Positions 27,810 to 35,547 of a DNA stretch of 64,000 bases are shown here, one piece after another. The position numbers and the translations under genes were made by a program. Each line of letters opens with the position of its first letter. Positions within the stretch are counted from its first letter, which is position 1. The stretch spans positions 168,528-232,527 of the forward strand of contig NZ_VNIB01000002.1 in assembly GCF_008124615.1 (NCBI RefSeq), read 5' to 3'. Origin of the DNA: Geothermobacter ehrlichii (GTDB taxonomy: Bacteria > Desulfobacterota > Desulfuromonadia > Desulfuromonadales > Geothermobacteraceae). Under the pieces are notes generated by a model. That model ran no database searches. It had not been told where the DNA came from and saw nothing but the letters and a program-made list of their open reading frames with translations.

Positions 27810-28826
27810 TCAGGAATACATTTCCAACATTTCCTTTGCCATCTCGGCAAATTCGTTACGCAGGCTCTTCGGTTCCAGCACTTCGACCATTTCGCCGAAG
27901 CTGGCCAGCCACCAGCGTAACTGTTGGGTGTTTGGAACCTCGGCGGTAATGATGATGTCCTCCTCCTCCCTTTGGTAGGTCTGGTTGGTGCTCAGAGGGC
28001 TTTCCACCAGATGTTCGCCCGCTCCGTCGTAAAAAACGGCTTTGAGGCGAATGGTGTCACCTTCTTTCACAGGGAAACCAAACGCGCCAGCTTCCAGGTA
28101 GGCGTCGAGGTCGAACTCTGGAATGACGTGGGCCTTTTCGGTCAAGGCCTCGGCGCTCTCAAAACGGTGCAGAGCCAGGTGGTAGATCTTGGGATAGTCC
28201 TTGAAGCTTGCCAGAAGATAGATCACCGGATCGGCAATGACCAGTCCCTGCGGGCTGAAAATCCGCTCTTCCGCCTCCTGCTTCCCGACTCCTCGATACA
28301 TTCCCCGCACTTTCACGCCGCGCAGCAGGGCGTCATAGAGCGTCTTCAGAACCTGGGGATCAATGTCCGGCGGAAGCAGGGGCTGGGCCCGGCTGATAAC
28401 CCGCACCTTGTACGGCCAGCGGCGGTAGTGGTCGAGATCCGTTTGGTCGAGGACCTTCACGGCCTGACGGGCCCGGGGGCGTATAAGGTCCATACAGGAT
28501 GGGGGCAAAACGCTCTCAAGGTGGGATTCGGCCATGCGGACAACCAGCGCCGTATGGGGATCCATGCCCGGCAGATCGAAAATGTCCGCCTCCCGATCCC
28601 AGTACCAGCCGATCGGCTTGTTGTCGTCCCGGCACAGGGGAAAGATGTTGCCTTCCCAGAGCTGTTTCAGGTCGCGCTGCACGGTGCGCAGGTCAACGTC
28701 GAATCCATCTTCCCGAAGCATTTGGTGAATCTCCTGCGCGGTGCGACGCCCTCTGCGGGGCACATGCTTGAGCATCTGCCACTGGCGTAACAGCACCTGG
28801 TTCTTGTCTCTCGGTCCTTTCTTCAT
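27810..28826 (-). CDS. WYL-domain transcription regulator
   Basis: 338 residues. An N-terminal winged helix (about 10-75, RTAQEIHQMLREDGFDVDLRTVQRDL), a central WYL domain (about 150-240, with GMYRGVGKQEAEERIFSPQG and YLLASFKDYP) and a WCX C-terminal region (about 245-325). WYL regulators bind nucleic acid ligands and commonly repress phage-defence operons (BrxR/CapW type). ATG 28826 follows GAGGGG. The frame is open further upstream, but that part is antisense to the AAA gene. It is divergent from the AAA ATPase gene by 90 bp and probably controls it. Confidence 0.88.
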   Translation of the reverse strand: MKKGPRDKNQVLLRQWQMLKHVPRRGRRTAQEIHQMLREDGFDVDLRTVQRDLKQLWEGNIFPLCRDDNKPIGWYWDREADIFDLPGMDPHTALVVRMAESHLESVLPPSCMDLIRPRARQAVKVLDQTDLDHYRRWPYKVRVISRAQPLLPPDIDPQVLKTLYDALLRGVKVRGMYRGVGKQEAEERIFSPQGLVIADPVIYLLASFKDYPKIYHLALHRFESAEALTEKAHVIPEFDLDAYLEAGAFGFPVKEGDTIRLKAVFYDGAGEHLVESPLSTNQTYQREEEDIIITAEVPNTQQLRWWLASFGEMVEVLEPKSLRNEFAEMAKEMLEMYS

Positions 28827-28916
28827 TATGCCCCTCTGCTGTTTGTATGCGACACAATTCGTCGTCACCGTCCTTACCATGTTTTGTGAATCCAGAAAAG
28901 CAGGAGATGCAATTAC

Positions 28917-31001
28917 ATGGTCGACCGCTACGAGCAGAAAGTCATTGCCGGGTATCTGTGGAACCTGTTGCAGGTCGGCAAGCTGCCCTTCGCTGTCATG
29001 GATGGGCTGTGCGGAAGCATCCCGTCGATCCTGACTTATCTGGGCATCTCGGATGAGGATGGAAAGTTGCGGGAGCTGCTTAAACTGTGTTGCGAGGGGG
29101 GCGGGCAGGCGGAAGGCTCCCGCAGGGCTTTTCACGTGATGAGGCAAGCGACCCAGGCGCTTTTGGCCAAAAGGGTTGACTCTCTTCAGAATGCTGAACC
29201 CGGTATTCTCGAAAGAAACATTCGCGAACTGGTCTCCCAGATACAGCTCGACAGGGACGAAACAGCTTTTTTGGGGATGTTGCTGCGTTACCGGATTCAC
29301 GAACCCCTGTATGAGCTGTTCAACGCTCTGACACAAGCCGGCTTTGGCACGATGCCTCTTTGCGCCTCCTGTCTTGGCCTGGGAACAAGGCGCCTGCATA
29401 TTCTGCTCACGCGCGGAGGACGATTGTTCAGATCCGGGGTTATCGTGCCAGGGCTGGGTATCGGCAAGGACATCGACGACAGCTTCGATCTGTCGAAAAA
29501 GATTCTGCATGCCTTCGAGAAATCCCTCGCCGACTGCGAGGACATCCTCTCCTGTCTGTTGGGGCATGTGGAGCAAGCATCTCTTGAGTGGAGCGATTAC
29601 GATCATATCGCTTTGGAAAGGGACCGTCTTGCCCGCTTTCTGAAACAGGCCGTCGCGCGGCGGCTCAAAGGGATCAACGTGTTGTTGTATGGCCCTGTCG
29701 GAACTGGCAAAACAGAATTCAGCAAAACTCTGGCGGCTCAGTTGGGGTTTTCTCTCTATGCCCTGGGAGAACAGGACGAACAGGGTGAAGAGCCGACAAG
29801 ACATGAAAGGATCAGCAGCCTGCAGGTCATGCAGAATCTGCTGCGCTTCCAGCAAAAGAGCCTGCTGCTGTTTGACGAGATGGATGATCTGCTCGAAAAC
29901 GCTGGAGCGGCAACGTTCATTCCGGGAGAAAAAAACTCCGGTTCGAAAGTCTTTATCCATCGATTGCTGGAGGACAACCCGGTTCCGGTGATCTGGACCA
30001 TCAACAGGGTCAGCAATCTGACGCCGTCCATCATCCGCCGCATGTCCTTTGCGATCGAAATGAAAAATCCGCCCCTCGCCTTGCGCCAGCGGGTCTGGCA
30101 AAGACACCTCGCCAAGGAAGGGCTGGAGTTGTCAACAGGCGACCTCAAACAGCTTACAAGGTTGGATTTGCCTCCGGCGGTGGTGTCCAACGCGGTGAGA
30201 TTTGCCAGGTTTACAGGCGGCGCGGTGGAAGATTTCAAATGTGCGGCCGACAGTATCGTCAAGGCAATGAAAGGTGGAGGGCCAGCAAGGCCGGAGCGCG
30301 TTGAAGAGTCGTTTGCCCCACGGTTGAGCGTTGCGGACTGCAATCTCATGGAGCTTGCCGACCTTGTTGCCGAACGCGGAAAACGCAACGTCTCATTTTG
30401 CCTATACGGACCTTCTGGCACAGGCAAAACGGCCTATGTGCGGTACCTCGCTGACAGGATGCAAATGCCGGTATTGGTCAAGCATGCGTCCGACCTGCTC
30501 TCCATGTGGGTGGGGGAGACGGAACGAAACATAGCCAATGCCTTTGCGGAGGCGCGTGAGAACGAAAGTTTCCTGGTTTTTGACGAAGTTGATTCGCTTC
30601 TCGGTGATCGGCGCATGGCGAATGCAAGCTGGGAGATTTCCCAGGTCAACGAAATGCTGACCTGGATGGAGCAGCATCCGCTCCCCTTTGCCTGCACCAC
30701 GAACCTCAAGGCCCATCTTGACCCTGCCGCTATGCGTCGCTTCACCTTCAAGTGCCGATTTGACTATCTGGGACCCGAGCAGGTTGTGCACGCGTTTCGC
30801 CACTTCTTCGGACTGGTTCTGGCGCCGGAGAAGGCCCGTGAGCTGACTTGCCTGACACCCGGCGATTTTGTGGTGGTGCGTAAAAAGGCAGATTTTTACG
30901 GCGGTTGCGATATTGAACAGTATGTCGAATGGCTGCGGTGGGAAGTCCAGAACAAAAATGAGGCTATTGGTTCGCGCATAGGTTTCACCAGAATGACGTG
31001 A
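28917..31001 (+). CDS. double-AAA ATPase
   Basis: 694 residues. A helical N-terminal region (1-235) precedes two AAA modules: Walker A GPVGTGKTE near 259 with Walker B LLFDEMDD, and GPSGTGKTA near 498 with LVFDEVDSLLGDR. The second resembles FtsH/Vps4/CDC48 classical AAA domains. No protease or nuclease domain is fused. AGGAG lies ten bases before ATG 28917. A shared control region with the WYL regulator suggests an inducible two-gene unit; its effector, if any, is unknown. Confidence 0.85.
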   Translation: MVDRYEQKVIAGYLWNLLQVGKLPFAVMDGLCGSIPSILTYLGISDEDGKLRELLKLCCEGGGQAEGSRRAFHVMRQATQALLAKRVDSLQNAEPGILERNIRELVSQIQLDRDETAFLGMLLRYRIHEPLYELFNALTQAGFGTMPLCASCLGLGTRRLHILLTRGGRLFRSGVIVPGLGIGKDIDDSFDLSKKILHAFEKSLADCEDILSCLLGHVEQASLEWSDYDHIALERDRLARFLKQAVARRLKGINVLLYGPVGTGKTEFSKTLAAQLGFSLYALGEQDEQGEEPTRHERISSLQVMQNLLRFQQKSLLLFDEMDDLLENAGAATFIPGEKNSGSKVFIHRLLEDNPVPVIWTINRVSNLTPSIIRRMSFAIEMKNPPLALRQRVWQRHLAKEGLELSTGDLKQLTRLDLPPAVVSNAVRFARFTGGAVEDFKCAADSIVKAMKGGGPARPERVEESFAPRLSVADCNLMELADLVAERGKRNVSFCLYGPSGTGKTAYVRYLADRMQMPVLVKHASDLLSMWVGETERNIANAFAEARENESFLVFDEVDSLLGDRRMANASWEISQVNEMLTWMEQHPLPFACTTNLKAHLDPAAMRRFTFKCRFDYLGPEQVVHAFRHFFGLVLAPEKARELTCLTPGDFVVVRKKADFYGGCDIEQYVEWLRWEVQNKNEAIGSRIGFTRMT

Positions 31002-31076
31002 AAATTCCTGGGCATTGGAAAATTTGAGAAAAATTTGAGATTGGTGGTGTATTTTGTGGCATGAAAGGAGAGGCTG

Positions 31077-31331
31077 ATGGAATATCCGGAATATCTCAGG
31101 CTACTGCAAAACGATGGTAGGTATAAGGTAAAAGTTGTTATTAGCTCATTTGATGGCTCAGTGGCTGATTTGTCGATGGAAGCCATAGAAATCAAAAAAA
31201 TGATAGATCCAAGTACGGGGCTTTTTTACGAAAAGATGCGCTTCGATGACTGGTTGCTTAATATTTACAAGTATGAAATTGATCCAGTGAATAAAATTAT
31301 AAAAATTAAAACAAGGTTGCCAAATGATTAA
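31077..31331 (+). CDS. hypothetical protein, AT-rich
   Basis: 84 residues (MEYPEYLRLLQNDGRYKVKV at the start), ribosome site AAAGGAG before ATG 31077. Predicted alpha/beta, charged, no signal or membrane segment. Codon use and AT content differ strongly from the flanking AAA gene, a sign of separate acquisition. No family recognised. Confidence 0.6.
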   Translation: MEYPEYLRLLQNDGRYKVKVVISSFDGSVADLSMEAIEIKKMIDPSTGLFYEKMRFDDWLLNIYKYEIDPVNKIIKIKTRLPND

Positions 31332-31483
31332 TGTTAGATAGTTTTATTTTGAATAGGTGGTCGTAGGAAACTAGTTGTTGTTAAATAGCTCTGTTGCTAA
31401 AACATGATTTTTAACTTTGTGTTGTAAAGTCGTGATAATTGCAAGTTGTTTATAGTTTGTTAACTTGTGGCCTTGGAGGCAAG

Positions 31484-32074
31484 ATGGAATACGACAGTGA
31501 TTATTCTGGATGGGGCAATGAAGTCTTGTATCGAATGTGTCAAGAAAAACCACACCATGACAACCGAGACGTAATTCGCGCAAAATTATGGATTATTGGT
31601 AGGGCCTACTCTGCATCAATAGAGAGAAAAGCAAAGCCTGGTTTTAAAATGGAGGATGCTGTAGACATAATCAAGGCTTCCGACATAGATCTTTATATAC
31701 AAGAATTGAAAAAAATAGAAAGGCTCAACGAATCTAATGTTTTTACATTGCTTAAAGCTCATAAGTATTTTACTGGTGTGTTAAAGGATGCAACAGGAAT
31801 AGAAAAAAGATCGCTTGCGTCAAAGTATTTGCATTTTCATGCACCAAGTTCGGTGTTTATTTATGATTCTATAGCAAATAAAAAAATAAGAAAAATACTA
31901 AGAAAACAAAAGAAGCATTTTAAGATAAGTAGAAAATTTGATGACGCATATGAGGCGTTTGTCTGTAGGTGCATATATTACCGTGACATGGTCCTTGATC
32001 CCAAGATTGGACGTCTTGCAACACCAAGAAGAATAGATATGGAGTTGCTTGGATATAGGCCTTTATCAGATTGA
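31484..32074 (+). CDS. hypothetical protein, AT-rich
   Basis: 196 residues from ATG 31484 (GGAGGC upstream). Lys-rich, mostly helical, with a recognisable phrase RSLASKYLHFHAPSSVFIYD that I associate with a family of bacterial hypothetical proteins of about 200 residues in accessory regions. No catalytic motif is evident. Base composition is markedly AT-rich like its neighbours. Confidence 0.6.
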   Translation: MEYDSDYSGWGNEVLYRMCQEKPHHDNRDVIRAKLWIIGRAYSASIERKAKPGFKMEDAVDIIKASDIDLYIQELKKIERLNESNVFTLLKAHKYFTGVLKDATGIEKRSLASKYLHFHAPSSVFIYDSIANKKIRKILRKQKKHFKISRKFDDAYEAFVCRCIYYRDMVLDPKIGRLATPRRIDMELLGYRPLSD

Positions 32075-32153
32075 TTAGTGAATTCAATCTATAGAACATT
32101 GATTTAATAGATTGTTGACGTTCTGATTGTGTTTGTTAAATTTTGGTGAAGCA

Positions 32154-32366
32154 ATGGCAAAAAGACTAATTATAACACTTGATGAAAACACAACAAATAA
32201 TTACCTTTGGATTGCACAGAACAAAACTAAAGCAGAAGTCGACAGTGAATGTGAACCTTCTGGGATAATATTGATAATAGATATTTCTCCAGAGCCTTAT
32301 GGTGCAAGTGTTATTTGTGAAAATGACGAGATTGGTGTTGCGTCTGTTGAATTGGTTGATACTTAA
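32154..32366 (+). CDS. hypothetical small protein, AT-rich
   Basis: 70 residues from ATG 32154: MAKRLIITLDENTTNNYLWI, then a beta-rich acidic half ending ASVELVDT. The ribosome site is weak. No family seen. It could be an antitoxin- or immunity-like partner of the preceding gene, but that is only suggested by size and adjacency (79 bp). Confidence 0.45.
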   Translation: MAKRLIITLDENTTNNYLWIAQNKTKAEVDSECEPSGIILIIDISPEPYGASVICENDEIGVASVELVDT

Positions 32367-32479
32367 GAAATTGAAATTTATAAGCCAGGCATTTGTTTTA
32401 AGCGTTCCTTCAAAAAAGTTCAATGGCCCGCCTGTTCCGCTTGCAGGGTGTAAAATAGGAATAACTCATCGCCCCTGAA

Positions 32480-32650
32480 AAATTCTAACTGAAGGAAGAG
32501 CACCGGATGGCATGCAATCACCTCAAGGGAGTTGATGACGACAAGATGAACGATGAACGCCATCCTGGCTGCGTGCGGCTTCAACCTGCGAAAGCTTCTG
32601 CGGGCTTTCATTTGGCTTGTTTTCAAAGAGCTGGTACGGCTCAAGTAGGC
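32480..32650 (+). pseudogene. IS5/IS1182-type transposase C-terminal remnant, frameshifted
   Basis: Frame one gives EEHRMACNHLKGVDDDKMN; after a duplicated GATGAAC the next frame gives MNAILAACGFNLRKLLRAF and ends at TAG near 32645. Joined, this matches the C-terminus of DDE_Tnp_1 transposases (HRM-x-RN-x-LKG-x-xGD-x-xNA-x-LAA-x-x-x-NLRKLLR). Only the last 50 or so codons remain. Confidence 0.7.
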
Positions 32651-32813
32651 GCTTTTATCGTTCCGGTTTGCTCTAGCGACTTTTGTGAGGCGTTTGGTCG
32701 TTTCAGAGCAGAGTACCGAATTTCAAACAATCGTCGCCTGAGGGCGAATTGCGGGGTTTTTCAGGGACAACTAGTTAAAATACAACTTCTTTCAGACAAA
32801 GGAGAGCGGTGGG

Positions 32814-33359
32814 ATGGAACCGTATCTTGAAAAAATGGGCAAAGAAATTGTCAATGTCGCGAGGCGGTTGAATGATGAGCTTGAAGAGCTTGCTGGTGAG
32901 GGGATCTTTTTCATGCCCGAGTTGGCTTTTGCTTTCGAGGTTGGCAAGAGCATAATGAAAAATGCGGAGGAAATTTTCGGGGGAAAACCAAAATGGTGCC
33001 GGGAAACTGACCTTGGTAATGGCGGCCCTTCAGATTTGATCTTTGAATTCGATGGAGGGAAAAAGGTGGTCATCGAATTCAAAATGCGAGCGACAGGTGG
33101 CGCATATTTGGGCGATTTGGAGAAGTTAAACAAATTGGATAATGAGAATACGGCAAAGATTTTCTGTGCCTTGGTCGATGTTTTTTCCAAGGACGTTCCC
33201 AATGACGATCGGATAAAAAAGGTCGAAAACTTTAATTCAGCTCTTGTTCGTTCGGTTCTTGAACCCAAGCCATCATTTCCGACAAAGCAAAACTGGTACA
33301 GCACCCCGGTTTCATGTTTGGTTGGGGTGTGGAGCGTGGGGCAGGTGCCAAAACTATAA
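32814..33359 (+). CDS. PD-(D/E)XK nuclease-like protein
   Basis: 181 residues. The core GPSDLIFEFDGGKKVVIEFK gives Asp in SDLIF, then Glu-Phe-Lys about 12 residues on, the D-Xn-EXK signature of restriction-type nucleases (about residues 72-92). A preceding helix with Glu residues completes the fold. Ribosome site GGAGAG. It has no methylase partner. Likely an accessory defence or repair nuclease; the substrate is unknown. Less AT-rich than the gene that follows. Confidence 0.6.
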   Translation: MEPYLEKMGKEIVNVARRLNDELEELAGEGIFFMPELAFAFEVGKSIMKNAEEIFGGKPKWCRETDLGNGGPSDLIFEFDGGKKVVIEFKMRATGGAYLGDLEKLNKLDNENTAKIFCALVDVFSKDVPNDDRIKKVENFNSALVRSVLEPKPSFPTKQNWYSTPVSCLVGVWSVGQVPKL

Positions 33360-33605
33360 ATATAGATATGTTCAACTCACAAGGGCACCGAGGGGGACAT
33401 TGAAGTATTCTACAACCTGCAGAGGCGATATGCCAAGCCTGGGCAACCTCTGCTCGGTGGCATATTGGAAGAAATACGTCACGCGACAAGGGGCTGCTTG
33501 ACCATAATATAGTGTCCACTATTGCGGGCCGACCTCAGCAGGCCATTTAGAAAAAGATTTGTAATAGATAATAAAGAGCAATTTTAAGAGTCAAAAGGGG
33601 AAGAT

Positions 33606-34142
33606 ATGAACGGAAAATCTGAAAGTGAATCATTGAGGATATTGCTTGGTGAATTTTTGCAAAAAGAGCACATCAAAAAAACATTACGATTTTTATCAGA
33701 GAATAAAATATATGGATGCGAAAAATGGTTTCAAATAGAGTTTATGCGATTTTTGTTTGAAAATGAAAATGTTGTCAGTGATGAGATATGTAAAGAAGAG
33801 GAATGCGACTACGATAAAAGAAAAGAATTCGATTACGTAAAGCAGAGAATAGATTTAACATTTAGAATTAAAAATAAACAATATTATCATGCCATTGAAC
33901 TTAAACATAAACACTGTTTCTCAATTTCTTCTATAGAAGAAGATTTGGCAAAATTAGATAGAGCAAAGCCAAGTCAAAAAGAATACTTCAGAAAAATATT
34001 TTCAGTATTGCTGCATCCTTTTGTGGGAGATGATAAAATTAAAAACAAATTAAGGAGAAGGGAGTTTGCTGACAAGTTTGAATTTTCTATAAAAATACCT
34101 ACGGCAAATTTGTCTTGCTCAGTTTTTTCTGCTGAAATATAA
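33606..34142 (+). CDS. PD-(D/E)XK nuclease-like hypothetical protein, AT-rich
   Basis: 178 residues, Lys/Glu-rich. RIDLTFRIKNKQYYHAIELK shows Asp then Glu-Leu-Lys about 14 residues later (near 83-100), with an upstream EF in WFQIEFMRF, a plausible PD-(D/E)XK core. AGGGGAAG precedes the ATG. Composition is the most AT-rich of the island. A fresh IS481-family fragment begins 12 bp after the stop. Confidence 0.5.
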   Translation: MNGKSESESLRILLGEFLQKEHIKKTLRFLSENKIYGCEKWFQIEFMRFLFENENVVSDEICKEEECDYDKRKEFDYVKQRIDLTFRIKNKQYYHAIELKHKHCFSISSIEEDLAKLDRAKPSQKEYFRKIFSVLLHPFVGDDKIKNKLRRREFADKFEFSIKIPTANLSCSVFSAEI

Positions 34143-34153
34143 ATACTGCTAAC

Positions 34154-34285
34154 TGTACAGAGATAGAGTTATCACCTGACACTTTCGCCCTGGCGGGGTG
34201 ACGAGTTACGCAGCTTCTTTGGTTGCTTTTTTGTTCGTATCTTCGCACTTTGGCAATTCGTCGATAAAGGCCTGATAAGGCACCC
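34154..34285 (-). mobile_element. IS481-family end remnant
   Basis: Starts with TGTACAGAGATAGAGTTATC and follows the left end of the intact element (46980-47111), including the transposase C-terminal codons, for about 130 bp before similarity stops. It is a one-ended relic in the same orientation as the intact copy 12.8 kb away. Confidence 0.85.
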
Positions 34286-34311
34286 TGACTGGCTGAAGCA
34301 GGTTGTCCAAG

Positions 34312-34340
34312 GCTGCCGGAGCCGTTGTGGCTCCGGCAGC
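34312..34340 (-). terminator. hairpin downstream of the ARPP-1 gene
   Basis: GCTGCCGGAGCC and GGCTCCGGCAGC form a 12-bp stem with a 5-base loop just after the stop of the minus-strand ARPP-1 gene. T-run is poor. Confidence 0.5.
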
Positions 34341-34359
34341 TCCCCCTCCTTGTGAGGCC

Positions 34360-35352
34360 TTAATGGAACCTCCTGAAGTGGCGACGGCGGTTGAAGCTGG
34401 CCATTTCTCCCTGGTACTGCTGCTGTTCGGTTTTGACAAAGAGTGCCATGTGAATGACGGTATCGAGGGCAATCAGGGCGGCGCCCTGGATTTCCGGTCC
34501 TTCCAGCCGGGCATCTTCGCCAACGCCTTGCGATGTGTGGATGTCAACAGCGCAACGGCCGACAAGGGAAAGGGAGTGTTCAACCTGTTCCCGGGAGGGG
34601 GCTTGCTGCGCGGACGTTTCCCCGGGCGCAAGGGCGCTCATGGCATAGCTGCCAATGAGTTTGGGCAGTAGATCGTTCATGGCGGGGATATGGGAAACAA
34701 AATCGACCCCCGCCAGTTTGCCGTCCAGAAAAACGGCGATGCCATTGACATCCTTGATGCCGGCGAAAGCCTGAACATATTTTTCGATGTCGGGTTTTTT
34801 GTCCTCGAAGGCATCCCGCATGGCTCCGGTCTCTGAATGGGTACCAATGGCCCAGTGAAGGGCTTGCACACCTTCCCAGACCTCGTGCTGGTCGGAACGG
34901 TAGCTTTTGAATGTCTTGACGTTTCTGCTCACAGAGGCCTGTTTGCGAGAGCGCAGGAAGCTGGGCATGACCACCTGCGAGTCTTTGAACTGCTGTGACT
35001 TGTACTCCCAGCGACCCTGTTCCGTGCAGCTGACCGGAATGACACACTCGCTTTTGGGGGCGACGAGAATCGAAGTGTTGAGCACCCGGTTTTGCTTGGC
35101 GCCCTGGATCTCTTCTCCGTCCAAAAGCAGGACGAACGTATCTCCTTCATTGACCACATAGAGCTCCGGAACCGAACCGGATTCACTGACTTCCTTCACG
35201 GTCAGAACGCCCTGCGCAAAGCCCTGGCTCATGGTCAGGTAGTCGGGGCCGATCTGCTCTGATGCGACCAGGGGAGCGACGCTCATCTGGTTGAAGGTTT
35301 GAATGTCCTTGACCTGAATAGACTGAAGCAGGCTGTTGATCATCGTTTCCAT
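34360..35352 (-). CDS. ARPP-1 domain protein
   Basis: 330 residues. The conserved ARPP-1 (DUF6569-like) block is obvious: LTMSQGFAQGVLTVKEVSES, SVPELYVVN, VLLLDGEEIQGAKQNRVLNT and VIPVSCTEQGRWEY. ARPP-1 was named for association with ADP-ribosylglycohydrolase and rhodanese-phosphatase proteins in predicted counter-invader and RNA-repair loci; its activity is unproven. ATG 35352 lies eight bases after AAAGGAA; the upstream TTG is rejected. Transcription probably starts at the sigma-54 promoter 35399-35415, with the divergent RtcR-like protein as activator. Confidence 0.85.
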   Translation of the reverse strand: METMINSLLQSIQVKDIQTFNQMSVAPLVASEQIGPDYLTMSQGFAQGVLTVKEVSESGSVPELYVVNEGDTFVLLLDGEEIQGAKQNRVLNTSILVAPKSECVIPVSCTEQGRWEYKSQQFKDSQVVMPSFLRSRKQASVSRNVKTFKSYRSDQHEVWEGVQALHWAIGTHSETGAMRDAFEDKKPDIEKYVQAFAGIKDVNGIAVFLDGKLAGVDFVSHIPAMNDLLPKLIGSYAMSALAPGETSAQQAPSREQVEHSLSLVGRCAVDIHTSQGVGEDARLEGPEIQGAALIALDTVIHMALFVKTEQQQYQGEMASFNRRRHFRRFH

Positions 35353-35398
35353 CGGCAAGTTTCCTTTCTCTCAGATTTCGTGTTTCGCAAGCGCAAAG

Positions 35399-35415
35399 AG
35401 CAAGGGCGGTGCCAA
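35399..35415 (-). promoter_or_regulatory. sigma-54 (-24/-12) promoter for the ARPP-1 gene
   Basis: Minus strand reads TTGGCACCGCCCTTGCT: TGGCAC, five bases, TTGC, the full spacing of a -24/-12 promoter with one departure from consensus. Expected start about 35389, 37 bases before ATG 35352. The neighbouring gene on the other strand encodes a sigma-54 activator. Confidence 0.85.
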
Positions 35416-35441
35416 AGAAGTAATGCGTTGAAATAACAGAG

Positions 35442-35485
35442 CTTATCTGTCTGGGAAGGTCTGGTTGTTGGTTGCGGGAGATAAG
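35442..35485. promoter_or_regulatory. inverted repeat, candidate activator site
   Basis: CTTATCT (35442-35448) and AGATAAG (35479-35485) are perfect inverted copies with centres about 37 bp apart, located 30-85 bp upstream of the sigma-54 promoter and before the RtcR-like gene. Suitable as an upstream activating site; binding is inferred. Confidence 0.4.
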
Positions 35486-35547
35486 ATTGTTTGTGTCGAT
35501 GTAAAAAAGTTTATATAGTGGACGAAACCTTTTTCCGGGAGTTGACG

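Noticed and set aside
28827-30107. N-terminal extension of the WYL gene
   Set aside because: The frame stays open upstream but is antisense to the AAA ATPase; the HTH and ribosome site fix the start at 28826.
32507-32830. 107-codon frame as a gene
   Set aside because: Its start is a frameshifted transposase tail and the rest has no coding character; it overlaps the start of a better gene at 32814.
34154-35352. CRISPR-Cas locus near the CARF protein
   Set aside because: No direct repeat-spacer array and no cas genes were found anywhere in the window; CARF here is fused to a sigma-54 activator.
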